Origin: JASGKO01 sp049840595
GTDB taxonomy: Bacteria > Verrucomicrobiota > Verrucomicrobiia > Chthoniobacterales > Chthoniobacteraceae
DNA length: 32,042 nt
Direction of reading: 5' to 3'
Assembly (NCBI GenBank): GCA_049840595.1
Contig: JASGKO010000044.1
Span: forward strand, 1 to 32,042
Under the pieces are notes generated by a model. It saw only the letters and a list, made by a program, of their open reading frames with translations, had not been told where the DNA came from and made no database searches. Positions 8,093 to 15,918 of this stretch are shown here, piece after piece (the stretch's first letter is position 1; every line of letters begins with the position of its first letter). The translations under genes and the position numbers were made by a program.

Positions 8093-8985
8093 TGGGCTTC
8101 GGCGGGCAGCACTTCCACCACCACCTCCGGCGGGGCCGGTTTTTCAAAGCGCTTTGCCAGCGACGAGAAATCGAGGTCTCCCCAGCCGCGGGTGTTGCAG
8201 TCGGAGAGCAGGCTCGCGTCCAAGGCCGCCGTGGGCAGGTCGAGCCCGAGCGATTCCGCCAGCGACTTGAAGAGGTTGATGTCCTTGAGCATATGCTTGA
8301 TCGAGAAATGCGGATCATACTCACCGCTGAGCATGTGCGGCAGCTTCATCGCGATAATGCCGTTGCGCAGGGCGTGATCGTGCATCGCCTCCTCCAGCAG
8401 CGCGGGCGCAATGCCGTCGGCGCGCAGCAGCGCCACTGCTTCGGCCAGCGATTGCACGGCGGAGGCCACCAGCATGTTGAGCACCAGCTTCATCGTCGCC
8501 GCCTGGCCGATCGCGCCCACTTTGACGATCGCCTTGCTGCTCGCCTTGAGTACCGGCTCCACGGCGGCGAAGGATTCCGGGTCGCCGCCGAGATGATAGA
8601 CGAGCTGGGCGTTTTCCGCCGCCAGCTTGCTGCCGGTGAAGGGCGCATCGATGAAGGCAGCGCCCAGGTCCTGCACCATCTTCGCCGCCTGCTTCGTCAC
8701 CTCCGGCCCCACCGTCGCATGGCACATCACTGTATGCTGTGGACCGAGGCTGGTCGCCATCGAGCCGATCACCTGGAAAAGGGCAGGGCCATCCGCCACG
8801 AAAATTTGGATGATGTCGCAATTCTTCGCGATCTCCGCCGGGGAGCCGAGAAAGTTTGGCTCCGGCTTGGGCGAGCGATTCCAGACAAAGACCGGGAACC
8901 CCGCCTTGCGCAGGCCGGCGGCAATGCGCGAGCCAATGATGCCGAGCCCGATAATACCGACGTGCGTGCGTGGTTTGTGGTGCAT
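8089..8985 (-). CDS. NAD(P)-dependent 3-hydroxyisobutyrate dehydrogenase-family oxidoreductase
   Basis: This 298-residue beta-hydroxyacid dehydrogenase has an N-terminal Rossmann fold, VGIIGLGIIGSRIAAGLRKA, with the GxGxxG dinucleotide motif. The substrate-side segment DAPFTGSKLAAENAQL and the catalytic-lysine region GQAATMKLVLNMLVA follow. Its C-terminal helical domain includes FSIKHMLKDINLFKSLAESL. The family includes tartronate semialdehyde, glyoxylate/succinic semialdehyde and 3-hydroxyisobutyrate reductases; the substrate cannot be told from sequence. The C-terminus is slightly longer than usual, with a Pro/Val/Glu tail. It is the first gene of the operon with YgfZ and cyclophilin. Confidence 0.85.
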   Translation of the reverse strand: MHHKPRTHVGIIGLGIIGSRIAAGLRKAGFPVFVWNRSPKPEPNFLGSPAEIAKNCDIIQIFVADGPALFQVIGSMATSLGPQHTVMCHATVGPEVTKQAAKMVQDLGAAFIDAPFTGSKLAAENAQLVYHLGGDPESFAAVEPVLKASSKAIVKVGAIGQAATMKLVLNMLVASAVQSLAEAVALLRADGIAPALLEEAMHDHALRNGIIAMKLPHMLSGEYDPHFSIKHMLKDINLFKSLAESLGLDLPTAALDASLLSDCNTRGWGDLDFSSLAKRFEKPAPPEVVVEVLPAEAQ

Positions 8986-9061
8986 ATCGTAGTGCTGCTA
9001 CACCACACTGCCCGGCGGCAAATTGCAAGCAGCCGCGTAGCGGGAAAGAGGAACGCTGCCA

Positions 9062-9100
9062 AAGAAAAAAGGCTTCCGCTCGCCGTCGCGCGCGGAAGCC
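9062..9100 (-). terminator. Rho-independent terminator of the 9125-9652 gene
   Basis: GGCTTCCGC (9071-9079) and GCGGAAGCC (9092-9100) form a perfect nine-pair stem with a 12-base loop. On the minus strand the stem is followed by TTTTTTCTTT. It lies 24 bases after the stop of the Thr-rich secreted protein. Confidence 0.85.
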
Positions 9101-9124
9101 CTCTCGGGGAAAAACGGTCGGACT

Positions 9125-9652
9125 TTAGTTGCCGTTGGAGCTGGTGGTGGTCGTCGTGGTGGTTTTCTTCGTCACCACGGGCGGAGCCGGAGCGGGCGCG
9201 GTCTCTGTATCGGTGTCCGTCACCGTGGCCTGATGTTCCACCTCGGCGTCGCTGTCCTCATGATGATGGACCACGCGTTTCACAATCACCTTGCTGGCGA
9301 TCAGTTGATCACCCACGCGGGTATATTCCACGCTGATCGGCACTCCCGTTTTTACATACGAGGCCGAAATGGTATTGCCATCGGCATCCACGTAACGGGT
9401 CGTTTTGCTAAAGGTGTAGCGAATCGGTGGCGCGTCCTCATGGGTGCGAATCACCATCGCGCCATCGCCAAAGGTGGAGACGGTTCCGACGGTGACTACC
9501 GGGCGGGAGGTGACCGTCGTTTCCTGCTGCTCAATCGGTGCGGGCTGGGCTACCGTGGTGGTCGTAGTGGTATCACTGGACATGTCCTGTGCGAACAGCG
9601 GAAGGCCGGTTACGGCACCCAGAGAAGCGATGATTAGGAGTTGTCTTTTCAT
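9125..9652 (-). CDS. Secreted protein with Thr-rich ends, unknown function
   Basis: I do not recognise a named family. The 175-residue product has a signal peptide (MKRQLLIIASLGAVTGLPLFA, cut near AQD). A Thr-rich linker with TTTTTTVAQP follows, then a compact central domain of about 90 residues from VVTVGTVSTFGDGAMVIR to VGDQLIASKVIVKR. That part is predicted beta-rich and resembles small DUF5666-like beta-barrel segments of envelope proteins. A His/Asp/Glu stretch (VVHHHEDSDAEVEH) and a Pro/Thr-rich tail end the protein. The HHHED cluster might bind metal, which is speculation. It is transcribed away from the small lipoprotein at 9793 across a 140-base intergenic region and has its own terminator. 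Confidence 0.7.
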   Translation of the reverse strand: MKRQLLIIASLGAVTGLPLFAQDMSSDTTTTTTVAQPAPIEQQETTVTSRPVVTVGTVSTFGDGAMVIRTHEDAPPIRYTFSKTTRYVDADGNTISASYVKTGVPISVEYTRVGDQLIASKVIVKRVVHHHEDSDAEVEHQATVTDTDTETAPAPAPPVVTKKTTTTTTTSSNGN

Positions 9653-9792
9653 GGTTTCAGATGGTTGTTAGTAAGGGCCGAATATAGTCGGCCTTTGCAT
9701 ATGGTTCGGCGGTGGCGGGGCGAGTGGATGGGAAAAAGAATTTTCACGTGGGAGACACGCACTCCGCAGAGGATGCGCGAATCTATGGTGTT

Positions 9793-9984
9793 ATGAAAAA
9801 CATCGTTCATCTCACTGCTGGTTTGCTGGTTGTTTCCGCCGCGCTTTGCACGGGCTGCACCACCGTGGTGCATGACCATCCAGCCGCCACCACCACGACG
9901 CAAACTACAGAGGAAACCACGGTTGCCCAGCCCGTCACCGGCGCAACGCAAACGACCGAGACCAAAACCGTGCGTAGCTATTGA
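9793..9984 (+). CDS. Small Thr-rich putative lipoprotein
   Basis: The 63-residue product starts at the ATG at 9793, chosen because it gives a clean lipoprotein signal: MKNIVHLTAGLLVVSAALCT followed by GC. The putative lipidated Cys is about residue 22. The mature part is almost only Thr, Gln, Glu and Val (TTTTQTTEETTVAQP), so it is likely a disordered envelope peptide. It shares TTVAQP with the divergent neighbour at 9125-9652. A strong terminator follows 30 bases after the stop. No function is known. Confidence 0.6.
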   Translation: MKNIVHLTAGLLVVSAALCTGCTTVVHDHPAATTTTQTTEETTVAQPVTGATQTTETKTVRSY

Positions 9985-10013
9985 GCGGTCGCTCACAAAT
10001 ACTCCCCTCCAAA

Positions 10014-10046
10014 AGAGCGGTTTCACGATGTGGAACCGCTCTTTTT
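10014..10046 (+). terminator. Rho-independent terminator of the small lipoprotein gene
   Basis: AGAGCGGTTTCAC (10014-10026) pairs with GTGGAACCGCTCT (10030-10042) around a three-base loop with one T-G wobble. A T-run follows directly (five T in total). The structure is strong and correctly placed after the 9793-9984 gene. Confidence 0.88.
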
Positions 10047-10316
10047 ATGCCCGCAAAGTCTGGTTTTTGAGCAAGAATTAGCATCCGTCGGAGCATTCGC
10101 GGGTATTTTAAAATACTTTAGTCTAAATATATGGATGATGAGGTATTATTATTTGATAATGTATAATTCCTTTCCAGGGGGTATGGGCGCTGGATTTCAG
10201 TTGGTCAGAGCTGAATTGGGTATACAGTCCCCGATTTTCTTTCGGTATGATATATATCGATGCTGGTTTTGCGGTGAGTATGTGGTCATAAGGTGAAGAA
10301 TGGATTCGGTAATGAT
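10047..10316. other. AT-rich leader region before the paralogous membrane genes
   Basis: No gene is supported in these 270 bases. It is markedly AT-rich for this part of the window. It contains a 14-base perfect palindrome (10103-10116) and a TATAAT hexamer at 10162-10167 without a convincing -35 box. It probably holds the promoter of the 10317-11765 gene. Confidence 0.45.
10103..10116. promoter_or_regulatory. 14-bp palindrome GTATTTTAAAATAC, possible operator
   Basis: GTATTTTAAAATAC is a perfect palindrome about 46 bases upstream of a TATAAT hexamer (10162-10167) and about 200 bases before the start at 10317. The position would suit a repressor or activator site. No regulator gene is nearby, so the role is unproven. 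Confidence 0.3.
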
Positions 10317-11765
10317 ATGAAGAGGTTTTCCATTTTCTTGAAATGGGGGATCGCTTTTGTGGTGTTGGTCGCGGCTTTTCTCTCCGTGATCATCTGGTGG
10401 TTGGATCGGGAAACCATGCGGGAGTGGAACCAATGCAAGGCCGATCTAAAAGCGCACGGTTTCGATCTGGACCCTCAAGCTTACATTCCCCCGCCAGTAA
10501 CTGATGAGCGAAACTTCGCGATGGCTTCCATTATGCGTTCTTACGCGGATTACACCCGTGACCCGAAGACGCATGAGGTCATTTATACGCACCCGGTCGA
10601 GCATGAAAAACTGGACAAAATTAGCGTCAAGGCGTTGATGGGAGTCCCTGCTTTAAGCTGGAAATCATGGGAAAAAGGGCAGCCGTCAGCATTGACTGAA
10701 CCGCAGGCCGCGGAGGTGCTTAAAGCCATGCAGCCATTCGAAGGGGAAATGGACGAAATGGCAACTGCGCTGCTGCGACCCGAAACCAGGTTCCCTTTCC
10801 ATTATGAGGAAGGGACAGGAATCCTTTTTCCCCAGTTCAAGTTGATAACGCAGTTTGGTTCACTGTACGCGCTTCGTGCCATGGCGAACTTGGAACTCGG
10901 GAAGACAAACGATGCCTGGGATGATTTGCAACGGACCTTGCTTCTTTCAAAAGATTGTCATCAGAGCCAGCTGCTTATTCCTTTTCTCGAAGGAATGGAG
11001 ATTACCGCGACTATGTCGCTGCCTGTGATCTGGGAGGGACTCCGCCTGCATCGGTGGAGCGATGCCCAATTAGCCCTCCTTGAGCAGGAGTTGTCTTCGG
11101 ATCAGCTTTTGCCTGGGCTGAAATTTGGGATTTATTCCGATACCGCAATCATGACGAATTACGTTTTCGGCTTAAGGCAGGAGGCGGCAGGCGATTTGTT
11201 GACGGTAGGGAGTATGGATAAGAAAATGGAGCAGATCCTCAAGGCATCCGGCTCGCTGGTTCCCCTCGCATTCGTGATCAAAAATATCGTCAATCACGCC
11301 CGGTTGGTAAACGGATACCTCCTCAAGGAATTTGACTCCGGCCAAGGGCTCGTTTTTCCGATGCGCGACCAAGTATTTCGAAGTGAAATCATGGCTGCCA
11401 GAAAGGAACGTCCCTTTTCCACTTTTCTTTCCAACGTTGCCTTGCCTGTATATTCATCGGTCGTTGAAATGGTGGCTTATTTCGAGCAGCAACGCCGCTT
11501 CGCCAGCTTTGCCTGCCAGTTGGAGCGTTACCATCTGAAGCATGGGGAATATCCGGAAAAAGTGGATGCATATACCCGTGAATTCGCCGCCTCATTACCA
11601 CGGGATATTTGTAGCGGCAGCCCGGTTCGCTACGTACGGCAAAATGAGGGCTACCGCCTGTGGTCAATCGGGTGGAACTTGAAGGACGAAGCAGGAGAGA
11701 TTGCCATAGACAAATCCGGACGGCTTAACAAAGAGCAGGGAGACTGGGTGTGGATGATACCTTAA
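10317..11765 (+). CDS. Membrane-anchored protein with pseudopilin-like C-terminus, paralogue 1
   Basis: The start at 10317 (MKRFSIFLKWGIAF) is preferred over the GTG 24 bases earlier because the downstream paralogue begins in the same way (MKTFVQLLKWMAIGG). The product is 482 residues, with one N-terminal membrane helix at about residues 7-30 and the rest outside the cytoplasm. The middle is mostly helical (for example LYALRAMANLELGKTNDAWD, TPR-like). The last 80 residues carry LERYHLKHGEYPEKVDAYTR and YRLWSIGWNLKDEAGE, a pattern like the head of GspG-type pseudopilins (YxxxxGxYP ... LxSxGxDxKxD). Such proteins are frequent in Verrucomicrobia and Planctomycetes but functionally undescribed, as far as I know. 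Its base composition is lower in GC than that of its paralogue. Confidence 0.75.
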   Translation: MKRFSIFLKWGIAFVVLVAAFLSVIIWWLDRETMREWNQCKADLKAHGFDLDPQAYIPPPVTDERNFAMASIMRSYADYTRDPKTHEVIYTHPVEHEKLDKISVKALMGVPALSWKSWEKGQPSALTEPQAAEVLKAMQPFEGEMDEMATALLRPETRFPFHYEEGTGILFPQFKLITQFGSLYALRAMANLELGKTNDAWDDLQRTLLLSKDCHQSQLLIPFLEGMEITATMSLPVIWEGLRLHRWSDAQLALLEQELSSDQLLPGLKFGIYSDTAIMTNYVFGLRQEAAGDLLTVGSMDKKMEQILKASGSLVPLAFVIKNIVNHARLVNGYLLKEFDSGQGLVFPMRDQVFRSEIMAARKERPFSTFLSNVALPVYSSVVEMVAYFEQQRRFASFACQLERYHLKHGEYPEKVDAYTREFAASLPRDICSGSPVRYVRQNEGYRLWSIGWNLKDEAGEIAIDKSGRLNKEQGDWVWMIP

Positions 11766-11811
11766 CTGAACGCTCAACGGAAGTTGGAGCCATTTTCTAA
11801 AACGACTTTTC

Positions 11812-13293
11812 ATGAAAACTTTCGTGCAGCTATTGAAGTGGATGGCCATCGGGGGCGGGGTTCTGGTGGCATTGGCGGTGGTCTTTGTCTGCGAGGAAAA
11901 CTGGCGTGGGGCGCACACGTGGGCGCAATACCGTACACAGCTGGAAAAGCAGGGTTTCGGCTTCACCGTGGAGGCAATCCGACCGAAGCCGGTGCCAGAG
12001 TCGCAGAACTTTGCGACCTCACCGCTGCTGCGCCCGCTTTTTGACTATGAGGTTGACCGGGAGACGGGACAGGAGCGGCTGCGGGACGAGTCGGCGAAAG
12101 AAAAGATCGAGCCCAGTTCGACCACGGTAAAAGCGCTCTTCAAGCCCGCCCAGTTCGGTAACTTCCGGACGGCGGAGGTCGTTGATTTAGATTCGGCAAA
12201 GTGCGCACAGATTTTACAAGCGTTGAGTCAATATGAGCCGCAAATGCGCGAAATTGCCACGAATGCGCGCCGGCCTTTTGCCGTCTATCCGGTGCGTTAT
12301 GAGGACGGGGTGTCCATGAAGGTTGGGTTTCTCTCGGTGTTGCAGGGCTTTATCGGGGCCTATGATTTGAGGGCGAAGGCGGAAATCGGCGTTGGCCAGA
12401 TGGAGGCGGCAAAGGCGGACGTGGAGACGATCTTGAGAATAGCCGGGAAGTGTCAGAATCCGTCGATCTTGATCAGTGGGCTGGTTCGGAATGCGTTTCT
12501 GATTTGTGCGTTGGAGCCCATGTGGATCGGCCTGCAGCGTCACGGATGGAGCGAAGCGCAACTGGCGGAGATGCAGCAGATGCTGGCCGGGATCGACGTC
12601 ATCCGGCTGTCCATAGTGGATTTGCGCACCGAGATGGAATCCGTGCCGATGGGTGAAAAAACGCTGACGGCGCTGCCCTTGGACAAGCGGAAGAGTATGC
12701 TCACCTTTTGGAGAGAGGATGAACTGGCGGAATTTTTGGAGATGCTCCCGATCACCGGCTGGATCGATCAGAACACGGCTTTCCAATTGCGTTGGGAGCA
12801 GGAGCGAACCTTGAAGGAACTCGATCCCGTCACGAGCCGGGTTTTTCCGAAGAAGGTTGAGGCAGACATCGCGGCGGCCAACGCCCTGCAAACGACGCCT
12901 TATAATTTCAGGGCGCGGCAGTCACTGGCGGTGATATCCACCTGCAATCGCCGAACTGCGATGGCGGCGCAGTATGTGAAACTCGCGGAAATCGGGTGCG
13001 CGCTGGAGCGATACCGGCTGGTTCATCACGAATATCCTGAGGCGCTGGCCAATCTCGTTCCGGAATTTATGGCGAAGCTGTCGTCCGATGTTTGCACCGG
13101 AGAACCGCTGCATTATCGCCGCGAAACCACCGCTAGTTATCGTCTATGGTCGGTGGGCTGGGATTTGCTGGATGATGACGGGGTGGCTAAGACATCTGAC
13201 TCTGGAGTATTCGATAGCCTCCATGGAGACTGGGTGTGGAAAATACCGAACCCGGCGTCGGACACTACGGAGAATGGTAATTCAAAAAGTTGA
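11812..13293 (+). CDS. Membrane-anchored protein with pseudopilin-like C-terminus, paralogue 2
   Basis: The 493-residue product is a diverged tandem paralogue of the gene 46 bases upstream. It has the same plan: MKTFVQLLKWMAIGGGVLVA membrane anchor, then a KQGFGFTVEAIRPKPVPESQ segment matching KAHGFDLDPQAYIPPPVTDE in paralogue 1. A helical middle includes AYDLRAKAEIGVGQMEAAKA. The C-terminus has LERYRLVHHEYPEALANLVP and YRLWSVGWDLLDDDG. Both end with a GDWVW motif before the terminus, which is a shared family signature. The pair is probably one operon. Function unknown; a role tied to the envelope or a secretion pseudopilus is possible given the C-terminal similarity. Confidence 0.75.
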   Translation: MKTFVQLLKWMAIGGGVLVALAVVFVCEENWRGAHTWAQYRTQLEKQGFGFTVEAIRPKPVPESQNFATSPLLRPLFDYEVDRETGQERLRDESAKEKIEPSSTTVKALFKPAQFGNFRTAEVVDLDSAKCAQILQALSQYEPQMREIATNARRPFAVYPVRYEDGVSMKVGFLSVLQGFIGAYDLRAKAEIGVGQMEAAKADVETILRIAGKCQNPSILISGLVRNAFLICALEPMWIGLQRHGWSEAQLAEMQQMLAGIDVIRLSIVDLRTEMESVPMGEKTLTALPLDKRKSMLTFWREDELAEFLEMLPITGWIDQNTAFQLRWEQERTLKELDPVTSRVFPKKVEADIAAANALQTTPYNFRARQSLAVISTCNRRTAMAAQYVKLAEIGCALERYRLVHHEYPEALANLVPEFMAKLSSDVCTGEPLHYRRETTASYRLWSVGWDLLDDDGVAKTSDSGVFDSLHGDWVWKIPNPASDTTENGNSKS

Positions 13294-13351
13294 ATCACCT
13301 CTTCGTTTTGAATGCAAATGGAAGCTTACGGAGCCAGTTGCCTCGACTAGC

Positions 13352-13389
13352 GGAAAAATAAAACCCGGCGCGAGATCACTCACGCCGGG
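13352..13389 (-). terminator. Rho-independent terminator of the DUF6600-like gene
   Basis: CCCGGCG (13364-13370) pairs with CGCCGGG (13383-13389). On the minus strand the stem is followed by TTTTATTTTTCC. It lies 37 bases after the stop of the gene ending at 13426 and separates it from the convergent paralogue 2. Confidence 0.85.
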
Positions 13390-13425
13390 CTTGGATTGAT
13401 TTAGCGGATTTGGAAATCAGCCAGC

Positions 13426-14991
13426 TTAGTTGTTGTCCGGCTGGTCTTGATTCTTGTCCTTCTTCTTTTTCTTGCCTTCACCCTTGCCGCCACCGCCCTG
13501 GCCCTGGCCTTGGGCGGCCTGCTGCTGCATCATCTGCTGCTGCATGGCGCGTTGTTCCTGTTTACGCTCGGCTTTGGCGGCTTGGTCAGCTTGGTTGGCC
13601 TGTTCTTGCTGGGCCTGATGGCGGGCAGCCTTTTCCTGTTGTTGCTGCTGGGCTTGCTCGGCTTGGGCTTGGCGACGGGCCGCTTTCTCCTGCTGGGCCT
13701 GGGCTTGGGCCGCTTGGTCGGCCTGGCGCTGTTGTTTCAGTTCCTGGGCTTGAGCGTCGTCCTGGTTATGCTTGTTCTTCTTGCTCTTCTTGGGCTGGTC
13801 CGAGTTGAAGTTTTGGAGATCCGGTTGCGAAGGAGTTGCGGCCCCGCCGAAATCGGCGTTGTCCTTATGCTTCTTGCCTTTCTTCTCGTCGATTTGCGCC
13901 TGCGGGGTCGGTTGTGAGACCTCGGGCTGCTGGGCGGCACCTCCGCCCATGAAGGGCTGGAGATTGGTGTCACCCTTGTGCTTCTTCCCCTTGCCTTCGC
14001 CGGTGACGGCGGCAGCGGCGGCATTAGGATTCGTTTGTTCCAGCGTCTGCGGGGTCTGGATCGCCGCATTGTTTATGGGCTGGTTCTTTGGGCGCTTGGC
14101 GTCGGTCTTGAACTTCGTCTCGATCGCCTGGCGCTGGGCCGGATCGGTCACACCGGACCAACCGCGGTCGGCCTTCGCCTTGCCGAGTTGCTTGGCGACT
14201 TTCGCCGGGCGGGCATTACCGGAGCGCGTCACCTGTGGCGCGGCAACGATCAGGGAATTTCCCTTCACCTGACTGTTGAAGTTCTTGCCCGCACGGACGT
14301 CGGACTGGCGAACCAGATTCAGGCGCTGGATCGGGTGCGCGGTGCGCTGCGAGATCGTCGCGAAACTCGGGCCCCCATTGTAAACGGTCTTGTTTACCTT
14401 GGTGATGTTGATGTTCGTGATGTTCGTCGTGTTGTTGATGATCGTGGTGTTTTCCTGCTTGTTCACGATTACCGTGCGCAGATCAGGATCGCCGAAATGG
14501 CCCACCGGGCAGAAGTTGTAGTAGCTCGGGCCGATGTCGAACTGTGCATCCACGCCGAAGCCGAAGCCGACCGTGGCGCTGAAGTGCGCTTCCGGCGGGA
14601 GCGGAGCCCAGCCGACATAGTCGTCATTGGAGCGCCAGGAGACCCAGGCCGGAGCCCATTGCGTGCCGGGCACCCACACCCAGCCCTCGTCGTCGAGGTC
14701 CACCCAGCGGCCGTAGTGGTAAACGATGCCGCCGTAGTCTTCGTAGGAGACCCAGGTCCAGCCGTCGTCGGTATAGGCCCAGTAGCCGTCCTGGTACGGG
14801 CGCCAGTCGTCGCTCACATTGGAGGGGCGCCAGCAGTAGCCGTAGTCATCCGTGGAGACCCAGTCACCGTAGGGGGAGAGATTGTCGTAGAAGAAGCCGA
14901 CGGATACTTCGGCTTTGGCCGAGTGGGGCACAGCCGTCGTGGCCGCGAGGCCGAGGAGGATTGAGAAAACAAAGGTTCTAAGTTTTTTCAT
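13426..14991 (-). CDS. DUF6600-like secreted protein with Lys/Gln-rich tail
   Basis: The 521-residue product has a signal peptide (cut after HSAKA, near residue 27). An aromatic-rich N-terminal domain of about 130 residues follows, in which SPYGDWVSTDDYGYCWRP, WRPYQDGYWAYTDDGWTWVS and YHYGRWVDLDDEGWVWVPG repeat a W/Y-G-D pattern typical of DUF6600 proteins. An Asn/Thr/Ile stretch (TTIINNTTNITNINITKVN) links it to a long disordered C-terminal half. That half holds three Lys-rich motifs (KGKKHKGD, KKGKKHKDN, KKSKKNKHN) and then an Ala/Gln coiled segment and GQGQGGGGKGEGKKKKK. A structural, surface- or polyanion-binding role is likely but unproven. The long antisense open frames here come from this composition bias. 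It is monocistronic with its own terminator. Confidence 0.75.
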   Translation of the reverse strand: MKKLRTFVFSILLGLAATTAVPHSAKAEVSVGFFYDNLSPYGDWVSTDDYGYCWRPSNVSDDWRPYQDGYWAYTDDGWTWVSYEDYGGIVYHYGRWVDLDDEGWVWVPGTQWAPAWVSWRSNDDYVGWAPLPPEAHFSATVGFGFGVDAQFDIGPSYYNFCPVGHFGDPDLRTVIVNKQENTTIINNTTNITNINITKVNKTVYNGGPSFATISQRTAHPIQRLNLVRQSDVRAGKNFNSQVKGNSLIVAAPQVTRSGNARPAKVAKQLGKAKADRGWSGVTDPAQRQAIETKFKTDAKRPKNQPINNAAIQTPQTLEQTNPNAAAAAVTGEGKGKKHKGDTNLQPFMGGGAAQQPEVSQPTPQAQIDEKKGKKHKDNADFGGAATPSQPDLQNFNSDQPKKSKKNKHNQDDAQAQELKQQRQADQAAQAQAQQEKAARRQAQAEQAQQQQQEKAARHQAQQEQANQADQAAKAERKQEQRAMQQQMMQQQAAQGQGQGGGGKGEGKKKKKDKNQDQPDNN

Positions 14992-15061
14992 GGTTGTATT
15001 GCGGAGTTACCTATGAGACCGATGCCCGACAAGATTCATTCAACGAATTTGAGATTACGAC

Positions 15062-15859
15062 ATGGAAAGACATCGAAGAATTTTGAGGACAATCGCCTAT
15101 TTACTATTCGCGGCACTGGCGATCGGCGGTTGCAAAAAGCAGGCCGACGATACGCTCGTCGTGGGGATGGAACTCGCCTACCCGCCGTTTGAAATGACCG
15201 ACCAGAGCGGCTCGCCGGCCGGCGTGAGCCCCGCGCTGGCCCGTGCCCTCGGCACCTATCTGCACCGGCCCGTCCGCATCGACAACATTCCCTTCGACGG
15301 GCTCATCCCTTCGCTCAAAACGGGCAAGATCGACCTCATCATTTCCTCCATGACGGCCACGCCCGAGCGGGCGCAATCCATCGCGTTTTCCGATCCCTAT
15401 TTGCAGACCGGGCTCTGCCTGCTCGTGGGGGCGAAAAGCCCCATCCAATCCATCACCGATGCCGACCAGCCCGGGCGCACGGTGGTCGTGAAAAAGGGCA
15501 CCACCGGCCAGCTCTACGCCGCGAAGAATATTCGCCAGGCGAAGGTGCTCGTGCTCGACAAGGAAAACGCCTGCGTGATCGAAGTCGTCGAGGGCAAGGC
15601 CGATGCGTTTATCTACGACCAGATGTCCACCGGCGAAAATGCGCGCCGCAATCCGCAAACCACCCGTGCCCTGCTCAAGCCCTTCCAGCAGGAGGGCTGG
15701 GCGATCGGCCTCCGGCAGGGCGACGATGCGCTCCGGCAGCAAGTGAATGCCTTCCTCGCCGATTTTCGGCAGCAAGGCGGCTTCGAGAAACTGGGCGACC
15801 AATATCTCAAGGAACAGAAAACTCAGTTTAAACAACTGGGGATTCCCTTTTACTTCTAG
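15062..15859 (+). CDS. Family 3 amino-acid-type substrate-binding lipoprotein (orphan)
   Basis: The 265-residue protein has a lipoprotein signal ending in AIGGC, lipidated at Cys24 or so. The SBP_bac_3 fold is shown by LVVGMELAYPPFEMTDQSGS, the typical start of polar amino acid receptors. It continues with PFDGLIPSLKTGKIDLIISS, MTATPERAQSIAFSDPYLQT with the ligand-binding Arg of the family, and VVKKGTTGQLYA. Such proteins deliver an amino acid or opine to an ABC permease. No permease or ATPase gene lies beside it, so its transporter is elsewhere or it works as a sensor. It is divergent from the DUF6600-like gene across 70 bases. Confidence 0.88.
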   Translation: MERHRRILRTIAYLLFAALAIGGCKKQADDTLVVGMELAYPPFEMTDQSGSPAGVSPALARALGTYLHRPVRIDNIPFDGLIPSLKTGKIDLIISSMTATPERAQSIAFSDPYLQTGLCLLVGAKSPIQSITDADQPGRTVVVKKGTTGQLYAAKNIRQAKVLVLDKENACVIEVVEGKADAFIYDQMSTGENARRNPQTTRALLKPFQQEGWAIGLRQGDDALRQQVNAFLADFRQQGGFEKLGDQYLKEQKTQFKQLGIPFYF

Positions 15860-15918
15860 ACGGTCGTGAAGTGGGCCGGTCGTCGCGGCCCTGGGGTTGC
15901 CCTGGAGGGAGGCGGAAT

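Noticed and set aside
6503..8377. Long plus-strand open frame of 624 codons
   Set aside because: It runs antisense through the cyclophilin, YgfZ and part of the oxidoreductase genes, whose family motifs are clear. Its own product has no recognisable domain and biased composition from GC-rich third positions.
8068..9336. 422-codon plus-strand open frame rich in His and Arg
   Set aside because: Antisense to the oxidoreductase and the Thr-rich protein, both better supported.
13447..14964. Plus-strand hydrophobic and charged open frames opposite the DUF6600-like gene
   Set aside because: The Leu-rich reading arises as the complement of Gln/Ala/Lys codons. The minus-strand frame has a signal peptide, a known domain pattern and its own terminator.
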